Shown: one piece after another, positions 42,986 through 51,065 of the stretch
Numbering within the stretch: the stretch's first letter is position 1
Layout: each line of letters begins with the position of its first letter
NCBI RefSeq assembly: GCF_012933505.1
Contig: NZ_JABBNB010000009.1
Coordinates: forward strand, 1-64,000
DNA: 64,000 nucleotides
Direction: 5' to 3'
Source: Gordonia asplenii
GTDB lineage: Bacteria; Actinomycetota; Actinomycetes; Mycobacteriales; Mycobacteriaceae
The notes under the pieces: generated by a model
What the model was told of the DNA's origin: nothing
Seen by the model: only the letters and a program-made list of their open reading frames with translations
Database searches by the model: none
Made by a program: the position numbers and the translations under genes

Positions 42986-43736
42986 GGCTGCCCCTTCGGA
43001 TGCTCGGTCGGTGAGCGGGATCGTTTCACCCGTGCGACGCCGATCATAGCGTGACAGCTGAACCGGAGAGGATCGTCGACACGAGTGAGCCGCCCTGCTG
43101 AGCGAGGACCGAGTCGAAGTAGACGAGCTTCGGTGTAACGGGGGCCTTCGAGACGAAGAACCCAGGCCGACCCGAAAAACCCTGCAGGCGTGTGGCTTCC
43201 ACACAATTGTGCCGTGGTCACAGCGTCGTATCTCGGAGTTTCGTCGACGGCTCGCCGGCGCTGCTCCAATTGCTACTGCCGTAGCTCCCAAACTGCGGTA
43301 GCCACTTGACCTGAAAGGTCGTCGTCTGCTGGGGAGCCGCGAGGAGCGCCAGCACGGCGCTCACCCGGCTCAACCTGGTTTCATCGGTCGGGGCACTGCA
43401 TCTGCTGGTCGAGCGTGTCGAAACCTCTGTACCACAATGTATTTGATGGTAGCGCACGCGTCGAACTGTGATGGTATCGAACATCGAGGCGTGTGCACCC
43501 GTCGGGTGCGCACGCGACACTTGCCGGGTGTCATCGCCGATATTTGGCGTGGACCATCGAAAGTCGTTGTGGCTGAGAGGTTTCGACACGGACTCGGCTA
43601 GCGCTACTTCGACTCGGCTAGCGCCTCGCTCAGCACTGCGACTCGCGGTCATGCAGTACAGCGCCTCGCTTCGGCACGTGGCGTGGATCCAGGCTCGGGT
43701 ATCGCGGTCGTTGCGTCGAGAAGTCGTTCGGCGGGC
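42986..43736. repeat. Repeat-rich intergenic block
   Basis: No gene is supported. It contains cttcggtgtaacg in inverted orientation near 43130, a segment cctggtttcatcggtcgggg (43375) also found at 28978, the MITE-like element 43415-43589, and two copies of gactcggctagcgc at 43591 and 43611. A ctgcggtagccac motif at about 43293 recalls the cluster at 21.7 kb. The block runs to the stop of the NTF2-like gene. Confidence 0.75.
43415..43589. mobile_element. MITE-like element, copy B
   Basis: A 175-bp copy of the element at 29077-29250 with the same ends (gtgtcgaaacc and ggtttcgacac) and interior. The internal hairpin is at 43489-43515, with one base changed in the right arm (gggtgcgcacgc), which turns one pair into a G-T (G-U) wobble and keeps the stem. 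The order of interior motifs is the same as in copy A. Confidence 0.8.
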
Positions 43737-44225
43737 TCACTCCCCGAACATCGACTCGATCGTCGACGCTGGGTCGAGTGGCCTCGTCACCGACCAGATC
43801 TGGGTGTTCGTGCATGCCGACATCTTCCATTCACCGTCTTCGATCACGTACTCGTCGTCGTATTCGCTGGTGGAGAGCAACTCGGTGTTGGTCAGCAGGT
43901 TGATCTGGCGAAACTGCAGCGTCCAGCGGCCGGTCGCGGTGGTATCGCCGGTCAGGGTGATGTCCGGGTGCATCCCGTGATGCATGTCAAAGATCACGTG
44001 TCGGCCGTCGACCTTGTACAACGCAATCTTGGTGAAGATCGCGACCATCGGCTCGACGTCGTCGAAACTGCCGAGCTTGCCGTAGTCGATACGGGCGCCA
44101 GACCTGATGAACGAGGCACGAAATCCCTCGGGGTCCTTGGCGTCGCAGGCACGCCAGTACCGATACTTCAGCTTCTTGATCGCCTCGATCTTCTCGAGTG
44201 CGTCGATCCGTTGTCCGAGATCCAT
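43737..44225 (-). CDS. SnoaL/NTF2-like polyketide-cyclase-type protein
   Basis: A 162-residue single-domain NTF2-like protein. It has IEAIKKLKYRYWRACDAKDPEGFRASF, typical of the SnoaL_4 group, then GRHVIFDMHHGMHPDITLTGDTTATGRWTLQF and a final strand with CTNTQIW. Tyr, Asp and His line the pocket in characterised relatives, which act as isomerases, dehydratases or ring-hydroxylation subunits. ATG 44225 has AGGAGA just upstream. It is seven bases from the dihydrofolate-reductase-like gene on the same strand and likely co-transcribed with it. Confidence 0.8.
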   Translation of the reverse strand: MDLGQRIDALEKIEAIKKLKYRYWRACDAKDPEGFRASFIRSGARIDYGKLGSFDDVEPMVAIFTKIALYKVDGRHVIFDMHHGMHPDITLTGDTTATGRWTLQFRQINLLTNTELLSTSEYDDEYVIEDGEWKMSACTNTQIWSVTRPLDPASTIESMFGE

Positions 44226-44232
44226 GTTTCTC

Positions 44233-44829
44233 CTAGGGCCGCCGGTAGACCGTGTGAGTGACCAGCGGCGTCGACCGGGACGATACGGGTACCAGGCCGA
44301 AATCGGGGACGTCGTCGAAAAGTCTTTCACCCGAACCAATTACGAACGGGGCGATATGCAGTCGCAGTTCGTCGACGACGACGCGGCGCAAGTAGCCGTT
44401 CAATGTGTGCGCTCCACCTGCGATGGCGATAGAGCGGCCGGCCGCGGCTTCGACGGCGCGGGTCAGTGCGGCGTCGGGTCCGTCGGTGACGAAGTGGAAG
44501 GTCGTCCCGCCGGCCATTTCGATGGGATCGCGGGCATGATGAGTCAGGACGAAGACCGGCGCGTGATAGGGCGGGTCGTCGCCCCACCAGCCGCGCCAGG
44601 CGTCGTCGGGCCACGGCCCGCGAATCGGCCCGAACATGTTGCGGCCCATGATGAATGCGCCATGCGAGGTGATCGCCGCGAGTTCGTCGGAATGGTCGTC
44701 GGGGGCGTCGAACATCCAGCGGTGCGCGGCGTCGAATCCGACGCCCAGCGGAGCCTCGATCGACTGGGCGGGTCCAGCGGCGAACCCGTCGACGGAGATG
44801 CTGATGTCTGCGGTGACGATGACGGTCAT
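44233..44829 (-). CDS. Dihydrofolate reductase / RibD C-terminal domain family protein
   Basis: A 198-residue reductase-like protein with ADISISVDGFAAGPAQS at the N-terminus, FIMGRNMFGPIRGPW, PVFVLTHHARDPIEM, SIAIAGGAHTLNGYLRRVVVDELRLHIAPFVIGSGERLF. This is the RibD-C/DHFR-like fold that binds NADPH; most stand-alone members are uncharacterised. GAGGAG precedes the ATG. It is not the housekeeping folA product, which is shorter in motif spacing and begins differently. Confidence 0.87.
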   Translation of the reverse strand: MTVIVTADISISVDGFAAGPAQSIEAPLGVGFDAAHRWMFDAPDDHSDELAAITSHGAFIMGRNMFGPIRGPWPDDAWRGWWGDDPPYHAPVFVLTHHARDPIEMAGGTTFHFVTDGPDAALTRAVEAAAGRSIAIAGGAHTLNGYLRRVVVDELRLHIAPFVIGSGERLFDDVPDFGLVPVSSRSTPLVTHTVYRRP

Positions 44830-44878
44830 GAGGACTCCTCTGCAGCGGCAGTAGACAGACCGGATCGACCGACCGAAG

Positions 44879-46150
44879 TCATCGCACCTTCGACAAATCC
44901 GTCCGCAGCAGCATCACGTTGTAGTCCTCCCAGCGCGACGCGACGAAGTACAGCATCTGCCCGTGCGAACGCGGATGGATGTACGGCGCGTACAGGCCGC
45001 CGGTCTGTGCGCCAGAGACGATGACGCGAGGGTTGCTCCACGGGCCGGTGGGGGCAGGTGACGTCCGCAGGACGACATCGAGACCGATCGCGGAGAGCAT
45101 CACGTACTTCTTCAGGTAGTCGTTGTAGGCGACCGACATCTCACTGACCGGTTCGCGCACCACCCGACCGGCCGTCGATGAATCCCGCGACCAACCGCCG
45201 TTGACGCCGCCGCTGTAGTACTCGTAGGCGTCGATGTCGGCGATCTGCGACGCCGGGACGCGCGACAGGAACGTCGCGCCGAAGCGTCCGTTCGGCGTTC
45301 CGTACTGGTAGACCCATCCGCCGACGCGAAGGAATGCGCTGACCTGGAACCGTCCCTGACCGGTGCGGAAATGCGAGTTGCCGGGGATGTTGAGTTCGTA
45401 GTTGGAGCGTGCGGTGTTCCAGTCGACCGCCCAGTGCTGTCCGTTGTCTCTCGACGCGGCGAGAACCGAGTAGTTGGTCACCCAACGGCCGGGGGGACCC
45501 CAGTTGTGGATCGACATGAAGCTCACGTACTGCACGCCGTTGACGGCGATGCCCGCGGTCGGAATCATGCCCACTTCGATGTTTCGCACGCCGACGGCGT
45601 TGACCATCGGCTGTGCGAAGGTCGGATGCGCCGGCGTCACCGACGCCCCGGAGAAGATGTTGCCCACCTGCGGATCGCGGAACGTGATCCCCTTCGACAG
45701 GTCGCTGTCACCGTTGGATCGCAGCATCGTGTTGTGCCGCCAGACCATCGCGCCCTGGCACCGTCCCCACGTGTCGCCGAACGCCATCAACACCTGTCCG
45801 CTGCCGTTGTCCCACGGCACTCCGACGTCGGTCGAGGTGATGGAGAACCGCGCGTCGGTCTTGGCCGGGCTACGCGGACCGGTGACCCAGGAAACCGTCT
45901 GCGACGGCCCAGACGTCAACTTGACCAGCGGCATCTGCGGCTTCTTGCCGCCGGCGTGGTAACTGCCGAAGTCGAGGCTGCCGAGTCCGATGTCGCTGGA
46001 ACCGGAGCTGCCGGTGCTCCCGAAGTCGCCACCGACCAGTCCGGTCGCGTTGCACGGCGATGCCTGCGCCGATGGTGCGACGACGGTGACGGTGGTCAGC
46101 GCTAGGCCTATCGTGACTAGGCCTGCGACTGCGGTACGCGTGAGGCGCAT
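44879..46150 (-). CDS. Secreted DUF4185 family protein
   Basis: A 423-residue exported protein. The signal peptide is MRLTRTAVAGLVTIGLALTT, continuing to a likely cleavage after AQA or ASP. The mature part has repeated Trp- and Gly-rich strands (GRWVTNYSVLAAS, GPWSNPRVIVSG) and the DUF4185 pattern, related to five-bladed beta-propeller glycosidase-like folds. Many actinobacterial members are secreted with unknown substrates. GAGGGGA precedes ATG 46150. A role in polysaccharide binding or hydrolysis is inference from the fold. Confidence 0.8.
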   Translation of the reverse strand: MRLTRTAVAGLVTIGLALTTVTVVAPSAQASPCNATGLVGGDFGSTGSSGSSDIGLGSLDFGSYHAGGKKPQMPLVKLTSGPSQTVSWVTGPRSPAKTDARFSITSTDVGVPWDNGSGQVLMAFGDTWGRCQGAMVWRHNTMLRSNGDSDLSKGITFRDPQVGNIFSGASVTPAHPTFAQPMVNAVGVRNIEVGMIPTAGIAVNGVQYVSFMSIHNWGPPGRWVTNYSVLAASRDNGQHWAVDWNTARSNYELNIPGNSHFRTGQGRFQVSAFLRVGGWVYQYGTPNGRFGATFLSRVPASQIADIDAYEYYSGGVNGGWSRDSSTAGRVVREPVSEMSVAYNDYLKKYVMLSAIGLDVVLRTSPAPTGPWSNPRVIVSGAQTGGLYAPYIHPRSHGQMLYFVASRWEDYNVMLLRTDLSKVR

Positions 46151-46331
46151 AGGTGTCCCCTCAGATGGCTGCGCTTTTCTTCGTGTGAGACTGCCACGGA
46201 CCAGGCGCGATGACAATCCGTCGTCGCAATTGTCGGCTACGGGAAGCGGCGCGGGCTCGGCGGCGACGAGTGTCCCGGTCAGTGGACGTCGGTCAGGGTC
46301 GTCGGAGCCTGTTGATTGCTACGCTGTGCCG

Positions 46332-46970
46332 GTGTCGTCGTCCGATCACTCCTTGCCTGATCTGCCGGCCACCAGCTGGGCGGTCTTGGGGATGCTCGCC
46401 TACAACGAGGAGCTCTCCGGCTACGACATCAAGAAATGGGCGGATTGGAGTATCGGGCGCTTCTATTGGAGCCCATCGTTCAGTCAGGTGTATTCCGAGC
46501 TCAAACGGTTGGAGAAGCTCGGATACGCGACGTCGCGGATGGACCGCGACGAGGGCACGCGCAGCAGACGGATGTATCAGATAACCGAGGACGGACAGGT
46601 GGCTGTGCGACGCTGGACGCGCGACGCCCCGGTCGATCGGCCGATCCTTAAACACGGTGTGATGTTGCGGGTGTGGCTGGGCCACCTGAACGAGCCGGCG
46701 CGGCTGAAGGAAATCCTCGCCGAGCATATGTCCTATATGGAGGCGATGCGTCTGGAGGCCGCTCGGGATGCTGATCTGGCCCGTGGCGAACCGTCCTGGG
46801 TGTATGCCCGGACGGCGATGTTGTGGTCGGAGCGCTATTACGCGGCCGAACGTGACCTCGCCGCACAACTGATCGCCGACCTCGACGACACCGCGGCCGA
46901 GTTCGCGACATCCATCGGCCGCGACGGCAAGCCCCATCAGGTGCACGGTCGGTGGAAGCGAAGGAACTAG
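46332..46970 (+). CDS. PadR family transcriptional regulator
   Basis: A 212-residue regulator with the PadR winged helix at the N-terminus (TSWAVLGMLAYNEELSGYDIKKWADWSIGRFYWSPSFSQVYSELKRLEKLGYATSR) and a C-terminal Vir-type helical dimerisation domain (EILAEHMSYMEAMRLEAARDADLA). The start is placed at GTG 46332: TACGCT at 46320-46325 looks like a -10 element and would give a leaderless transcript. The much longer open frame from 45990 crosses the divergent secreted-protein gene and is not supported. Targets may include the divergent DUF4185 gene. Confidence 0.88.
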   Translation: MSSSDHSLPDLPATSWAVLGMLAYNEELSGYDIKKWADWSIGRFYWSPSFSQVYSELKRLEKLGYATSRMDRDEGTRSRRMYQITEDGQVAVRRWTRDAPVDRPILKHGVMLRVWLGHLNEPARLKEILAEHMSYMEAMRLEAARDADLARGEPSWVYARTAMLWSERYYAAERDLAAQLIADLDDTAAEFATSIGRDGKPHQVHGRWKRRN

Positions 46971-47460
46971 GATTGCCGCGCAGTGAGCGCTGGACAGCGT
47001 TGCCGCTCGCACCCAGAGACGGGCGAGCGTCGAACTGCCCCGTTCCCCGTTGGCCTTTCGGGTCACCAGCCCCCTCGTTACACCGGAGCTCGTTCCTCGC
47101 TTCGGCACTCGGGGAGCGGGGTGCATACCGACCCGAGCTGCCCTGTTCCCCGTTGGCCTTTCGGCTCACCAGCCCCCTCGTTACACCGAAGCTCGTTCCT
47201 CGCTTCGGCACTCGGGGAGCGGGGGTGCATACCGACCCGAGCTGCCCTGTTCCCCGTTGGCCTTTCGGGTCACCAGCCCCCTCGTTACACCGGAGCTCGT
47301 TCCTCGCTTCGGCACTCGGGGAGCGGGGGTGCGATGGAACCGACGTCGAGCGGCACTCGGGGAGTGGGGGTGCGATGCGACCGACATCGACGGCACCTAA
47401 TCAGCCGGACAAGCCGGCGGCACGACAGCTACTCGATCATTCAACTGAGTGGCCCTGCAA
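46971..47460. repeat. Convergent intergenic block with three ~103-bp tandem repeats
   Basis: No gene is supported. A unit beginning gttggcctttcgg occurs at 47049, 47152 and 47256 (periods 103 and 104). Each has the hairpin ccg(a/g)agc/gcttcgg (47083-47105, 47186-47208, 47290-47312) followed by cactcggggagcgggg. The end of the array degenerates into two copies of cggcactcggggagygggggtgc near 47320 and 47352. Reading frames here translate the repeats. Confidence 0.88.
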
Positions 47461-48261
47461 TCACCGTCCGGAGCGGCGAGGGCGGGCGCGCTGCTGCAAT
47501 GTCGGCGTGACGGCCGACCCGCCGGACAGTTCTCGCCAGATGCCCAACGCGGCCATCCGCACCGGAGCGGCCATCCGATGATCGAAAGACATCTTGTCGA
47601 CCGGCCCGCAGATCGAGACAGCGGCGATGACGGATCCGGGGTCGCCGATGGGTGCCGCGACGCATCCGAAACGCGGCAGCGACTCCTCCCGCTCGAATGC
47701 GACGCCGGAGCCGCGGACCTTCGCCAGCTCGCTCGATAGCGCGGTGGCGGTGCCGATGGACCGGGTGGTCTTGCGACGCAACGGAGTGCGTGTGTCGGTC
47801 ACATGTGAATCACTGTGTGCCAGAAGTGCTTTGCCGATCGCGGTGCAATGTGCGGGCTGACGGCCGCCGACGCGCGACGGTACCGCCTGACTGAGGCGGT
47901 CACCGATCTTCTCCAGATAGACGACATCGGCGTCGTCGAGGATCGCCAGATGCGCGACGAATCCCGTCATTCGGCTGAGCTCGTGCAGATACGGCGTGGC
48001 GACGGTGTGCAAGCTGTCTTGGTGGATGGCGAGTGAGCCGAGTTCCACCAACCTAATGCCCAGCGCGTAGTCGCGGCCGGTGCGGCGAAGCCACCGCAGC
48101 GCAACGAGTCGCTCGAGTATCCGGTGAGCCGAGGACCTGGGCAGTCCGGTGCGTCGCACGATCTCGGCGAGCGTGAGATGGGCGTGCCCGTCGAAGGCGT
48201 CGAGTACCAGCGACGCGCGGTCGAGGACGGCGCTCGGGGTGGAGTCGAGTGCGGCGGTCAT
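47461..48261 (-). CDS. IclR family transcriptional regulator
   Basis: A 266-residue regulator. The N-terminal winged helix is AVLDRASLVLDAFDGHAHLTLAEIVRRTGLPRSSAHRILERLVALRWLRR, and the C-terminal GAF-type effector domain has AHLAILDDADVVYLEKIG and CTAIGKALLAH. ATG 48261 has AGGAG upstream. It diverges from rnhA, and an inverted repeat lies in the intergenic region. Its target operon is not evident; no obvious catabolic gene set is adjacent. Confidence 0.9.
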   Translation of the reverse strand: MTAALDSTPSAVLDRASLVLDAFDGHAHLTLAEIVRRTGLPRSSAHRILERLVALRWLRRTGRDYALGIRLVELGSLAIHQDSLHTVATPYLHELSRMTGFVAHLAILDDADVVYLEKIGDRLSQAVPSRVGGRQPAHCTAIGKALLAHSDSHVTDTRTPLRRKTTRSIGTATALSSELAKVRGSGVAFEREESLPRFGCVAAPIGDPGSVIAAVSICGPVDKMSFDHRMAAPVRMAALGIWRELSGGSAVTPTLQQRARPRRSGR

Positions 48262-48292
48262 GAGGACACTCCTGGCGGTGGTAGCGCGGCGT

Positions 48293-48342
48293 CGAAATAC
48301 GTGATCTGTAGTCACAGGAAACTCTCTGACCTTTGTATTTCG
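48293..48342. promoter_or_regulatory. Inverted repeat upstream of the IclR gene
   Basis: cgaaatac (48293-48300) and gtatttcg (48335-48342) are perfect eight-base arms centred 42 bases apart, four helical turns, in an AT-rich stretch. A smaller dyad gtga/tcac lies inside at 48301-48315. The spacing would suit an IclR tetramer binding upstream of its own gene. Confidence 0.5.
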
Positions 48343-48440
48343 TTTAGTAATATTCTCATTAGTAGCATCCGGGCGTGTGCCGTGTCACGTCGGCGATGTG
48401 GCCGTCTGCGTCGTCGTGTCGGCGAGTAGCGTTGTCTGCC

Positions 48441-48890
48441 GTGAGCGACGACATTGTGGAGATCTCGACCGACGGTGCCTGTCTGGGCAATCCCGGGCCC
48501 GGGGGATGGGGCGCGGTTCTGCGCTATCGCGGCCACGAGAAGCAGATCTCCGGGTCGGAGGCCGACAGCACCAACAACAAGATGGAGCTGACCGCGGCCA
48601 TCGAAGGGCTCGCCGCGCTGACCAAGCCGTCGAAGGTCGTGCTGTACACCGACTCGACGTATGTCCGGAACGGAATCACCAAGTGGGTCTCGGGATGGCA
48701 GTCCAACGGCTGGAAGACCGCGGCAAAGCAGCCCGTCAAGAATGCCGACCTGTGGCGGCGTCTCGTCGAGGAGGAGAAGCGGCACGACGTCACGTGGCAA
48801 TGGGTGAAAGGCCATGCGGGAGACCACTACAACGAGATCGCGGACACGCTGGCGACGTCGGCGGCCCGCGCGCTACGAGACGGAGAGTGA
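48441..48890 (+). CDS. rnhA: Ribonuclease HI
   Basis: A 149-residue endonuclease that cuts RNA in RNA-DNA hybrids. The catalytic acids are Asp in [16 protein letters not shown], Glu in [13 protein letters not shown], Asp in [11 protein letters not shown] and Asp in [10 protein letters not shown], with the flap His in VKGHAGD. The GTG at 48441 gives the standard length and N-terminus; TAGCGT at 48427-48432 could be its -10 element for a leaderless transcript. Followed after five bases by the hydroxyacid dehydrogenase gene. Confidence 0.95.
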   Translation: MSDDIVEISTDGACLGNPGPGGWGAVLRYRGHEKQISGSEADSTNNKMELTAAIEGLAALTKPSKVVLYTDSTYVRNGITKWVSGWQSNGWKTAAKQPVKNADLWRRLVEEEKRHDVTWQWVKGHAGDHYNEIADTLATSAARALRDGE

Positions 48891-48895
48891 CGATC

Positions 48896-49801
48896 ATGGT
48901 GAAAGTGGCATTGGCACCCGTTCACGACGAACATCTGGTTTCGGCCATCAACGACGCTGGCGCGCAACTGGTTTCGATCGACGACGCTCAGGCGCTGGTG
49001 TGGATCGGCGGTGCGGACGGATTCCCCGAGCTGCCTGACGGCATCGAGTGGGTCGCGCTCAAGACCGCAGGCATCGAAGAATTCATGAATGCGGGCGTCA
49101 TCGACGATCGGCGTCAGTGGACTAACGCCTCCGGCTTCTACGCGGCGGGCTGTGCCGAACACGCGTTGGCCTTGCTGCTCGCCGGACTGCGCCAGATCAA
49201 CACCGCTGTCCGCAACGGCTGGGACAAGGACGGCATCGACACGAAAGTCCGCACCCTGCGTGGCGCGACCGTCGGGATCATCGGGGCAGGCGGCATCGGA
49301 CGCGAACTCACACCGCGGCTGAAGGCCTGCGGCGCAAGGGTTCTCGCTGTAAACCATTCCGGACGGCCGGTGGACGGAGCCGATGAGACAGTCCCGACGT
49401 CGGAGCTCGACGCGGTGTGGGGCCGCGTCGACCACGTGGTGCTGTCAGCCCCGTCGACGGCGGCGACGCACCACATGATCAACGACGACTCGCTGGCCGC
49501 CCTGCCGGCGCATGCTTGGGTGGTAAACGTGGCGCGCGGGCCGCTCGTCGACGAAGCGGCCCTGCACCGTGCGCTGGTTGCCGGCGAAATCGCCGGTGCC
49601 GCATTGGATGTCACCGATCCCGAGCCGCCCGCCGCCGACAATCCGCTGTTTGCTCTGCCCAACGTGATCATCTCTCCGCACGTCGCCAACCCGGCGTCGG
49701 CGCTGACTCGGGAGATGGCGCCGTTCCTCGCCGAGAACATCCGCCGATTCGCCGCCGGCGACGAACTGATCTCGAAAGTGGTTGTGGGACGCGACTATTG
49801 A
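48896..49801 (+). CDS. D-isomer-specific 2-hydroxyacid dehydrogenase
   Basis: A 301-residue NAD-dependent dehydrogenase. The Rossmann motif is VGIIGAGGIGREL, and the catalytic residues are Arg in NVARGPLVDEAAL, Glu in DVTDPEPPAADNPL and His in IISPHVANPA. Candidate substrates are glyoxylate/hydroxypyruvate or other 2-keto acids. The start at ATG 48896 is five bases after the rnhA stop, with GGAG a short distance upstream. No clue to a specific pathway from the neighbours. Confidence 0.9.
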   Translation: MVKVALAPVHDEHLVSAINDAGAQLVSIDDAQALVWIGGADGFPELPDGIEWVALKTAGIEEFMNAGVIDDRRQWTNASGFYAAGCAEHALALLLAGLRQINTAVRNGWDKDGIDTKVRTLRGATVGIIGAGGIGRELTPRLKACGARVLAVNHSGRPVDGADETVPTSELDAVWGRVDHVVLSAPSTAATHHMINDDSLAALPAHAWVVNVARGPLVDEAALHRALVAGEIAGAALDVTDPEPPAADNPLFALPNVIISPHVANPASALTREMAPFLAENIRRFAAGDELISKVVVGRDY

Positions 49802-49808
49802 GTCGTAG

Positions 49809-50087
49809 CTAGGCGGTGTGTGCGACGGTACGACCGTACATCAGGTCGACGCCGCCCCACACGCCATCGAGGTGGTTGTCGATGCCGAACTCGTAACACG
49901 CCTGCCGCAAGGGGCACGCCGCGCACAGTCGGGCGGCGACGTCGAACGACTCGCTCGGAAACGGAAACCACAGCTCCGGCTCCGGATGCCCGCTGCATTG
50001 TGCGTCCGCCCAATCGATTTCAGACGACGGAACCAACAGCTGCGTGAGCGCACGGAGCAAGTGGGTGTCGCGAGGCGGGCGGCCCAT
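49809..50087 (-). CDS. WhiB family iron-sulfur regulator
   Basis: A 92-residue WhiB-like protein. Four Cys ligate an iron-sulfur cluster: Cys in AQCSGHPEPELWF, then CAACPLRQAC (CxxCxxxxxC). The G(V/I)WGG motif is present as GVWGGVD. WhiB proteins bind the primary sigma factor and respond to oxidation or nitric oxide. The start at ATG 50087 has AAAGGA upstream; the longer frame adds nothing conserved. Subclass (WhiB1-7) cannot be assigned by eye. It converges on the hydroxyacid dehydrogenase gene with seven bases between. Confidence 0.93.
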   Translation of the reverse strand: MGRPPRDTHLLRALTQLLVPSSEIDWADAQCSGHPEPELWFPFPSESFDVAARLCAACPLRQACYEFGIDNHLDGVWGGVDLMYGRTVAHTA

Positions 50088-50198
50088 GATCTGTCCTTTC
50101 TGGGTGGAGGTGATGTGGGTGAGAGGCGCAATCGCCACCCAGTGGGGGAGCGGTCTCTCGGCGCGCGGCCTGACCAGTGGCGCCTTCATCAGCACAGG

Positions 50199-50678
50199 TC
50201 ACGTCACGAGCTCGTAGACCTGGCGCTGGTAGGTCAGCCATGGGTTGTAGACCAGCGGCGTCACCCTCAGCGTCATCCCGGCTTCACGAGGCGTCCGAGC
50301 GGCCTTGTGCGCGTTGCACTTTGCGCAACAGGCGACGAGGTTCTGCCACGTCGAGCCGCCGCCGCGGCTCGCGGGCTGGACGTGGTCGACCGTCGCAGCG
50401 GGTGAACCGCAGTAGGCGCAGAGGCGCGCGTCGCGGGCCAGGATCGCCGCATTGGGCGCGTACGAATCCGGCGCCGCGTCGTTCCACGGGCGAAACGCAT
50501 TGCACTGCACCGCAATCACCTGCCGAATGGTGAGCGTGGTGCTGGGCGAGTGCACGACCTTCGCGACGGGCGCGCTCGGCAGGTTCACGGCGTCGCCGGT
50601 GACCAGGAGCGTCGCGGCGCGCTGCCACGTGGCGGTCGCGAGTATCTGCAATCCGGGGTTGGTGACGAAGATGAGCAT
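50199..50678 (-). CDS. HNH endonuclease family protein
   Basis: A 159-residue protein with a C-terminal HNH domain: CAYCGSPAATVDHVQPASRGGGSTWQNLVACCAKCNAHKAARTP. Two CxxC pairs bind zinc; His in VDHV and Asn in QNLV are the catalytic type. The N-terminal ~60 residues are of unknown fold. Proteins of this HNH-actinobacterial type are widespread and their target is unknown. The GTG/ATG region at 50678 has only a weak ribosome binding site. A 43-residue open frame lies 55 bases upstream. Confidence 0.88.
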   Translation of the reverse strand: MLIFVTNPGLQILATATWQRAATLLVTGDAVNLPSAPVAKVVHSPSTTLTIRQVIAVQCNAFRPWNDAAPDSYAPNAAILARDARLCAYCGSPAATVDHVQPASRGGGSTWQNLVACCAKCNAHKAARTPREAGMTLRVTPLVYNPWLTYQRQVYELVT

Positions 50679-50733
50679 GGTCGTGAGCTTTCTGTCTCGA
50701 TCGGTGCGGGCGGATGCGCACCTCGAGTCAGGC

Positions 50734-50865
50734 TCAGACGGTGCGGCGGGGTGAATCCGAGTCGCCGAAGATGTTGTGGCGCAACGGATAGACCGACATC
50801 GAGTCGGTCGTGCTCTGTTCCTGCCGCATCATCAGCCATGGTCCGCACGGGCATTGGGCGGGCAT
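50734..50865 (-). CDS. Candidate 43-residue small protein with CxC motif upstream of HNH gene
   Basis: The ATG at 50865 is preceded by GAGGAGGTGACCGAC, a near-ideal ribosome binding site, and the frame runs 43 codons to TGA at 50734. The product begins MPAQCPCGPWLMMRQEQSTT and ends DSDSPRRTV. It has one CPC motif and paired Met residues near the N-terminus. Not recognised as a known family. It is on the same strand as the HNH gene and may be its first cistron. It is short and lacks a homology test, so it could be a leader peptide. Confidence 0.6.
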   Translation of the reverse strand: MPAQCPCGPWLMMRQEQSTTDSMSVYPLRHNIFGDSDSPRRTV

Positions 50866-50965
50866 GTCGGTCACCTCCTCAGATGTCTGAATATTGGTCG
50901 TAAGGGTCGGAACACATGGTCACACGACGAGACGCACTGTGTCACCTGATTTTTCGCCGGCGGAT

Positions 50966-50984
50966 GATTACCTGGCAGGTAATC
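50966..50984. promoter_or_regulatory. Perfect 19-bp palindrome upstream of NTF2-like gene
   Basis: gattacctg, one central base, caggtaatc: a perfect inverted repeat of the size and symmetry of TetR or MarR family operators. It lies 82 bases upstream of the NTF2-like ATG and 101 bases from the divergent small-protein start. No such regulator gene is adjacent. Confidence 0.6.
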
Positions 50985-51065
50985 GACTGCGGCCCGCTGC
51001 TCGCACGAAGATGGATCCACGCACTTCGAACGACGAAGTGTCAAGTATCCGAAGGGATTTCAGTC

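Noticed and set aside
43218..43652. A 144-codon frame in the 43.4-kb repeat block
   Set aside because: Repeat translation with no domain pattern; overlaps the MITE-like element copy B.
45990..46331. Long N-terminal extension of the PadR frame
   Set aside because: It runs antisense through the signal-peptide end of the divergent secreted gene; the PadR domain and the TACGCT element support GTG 46332.
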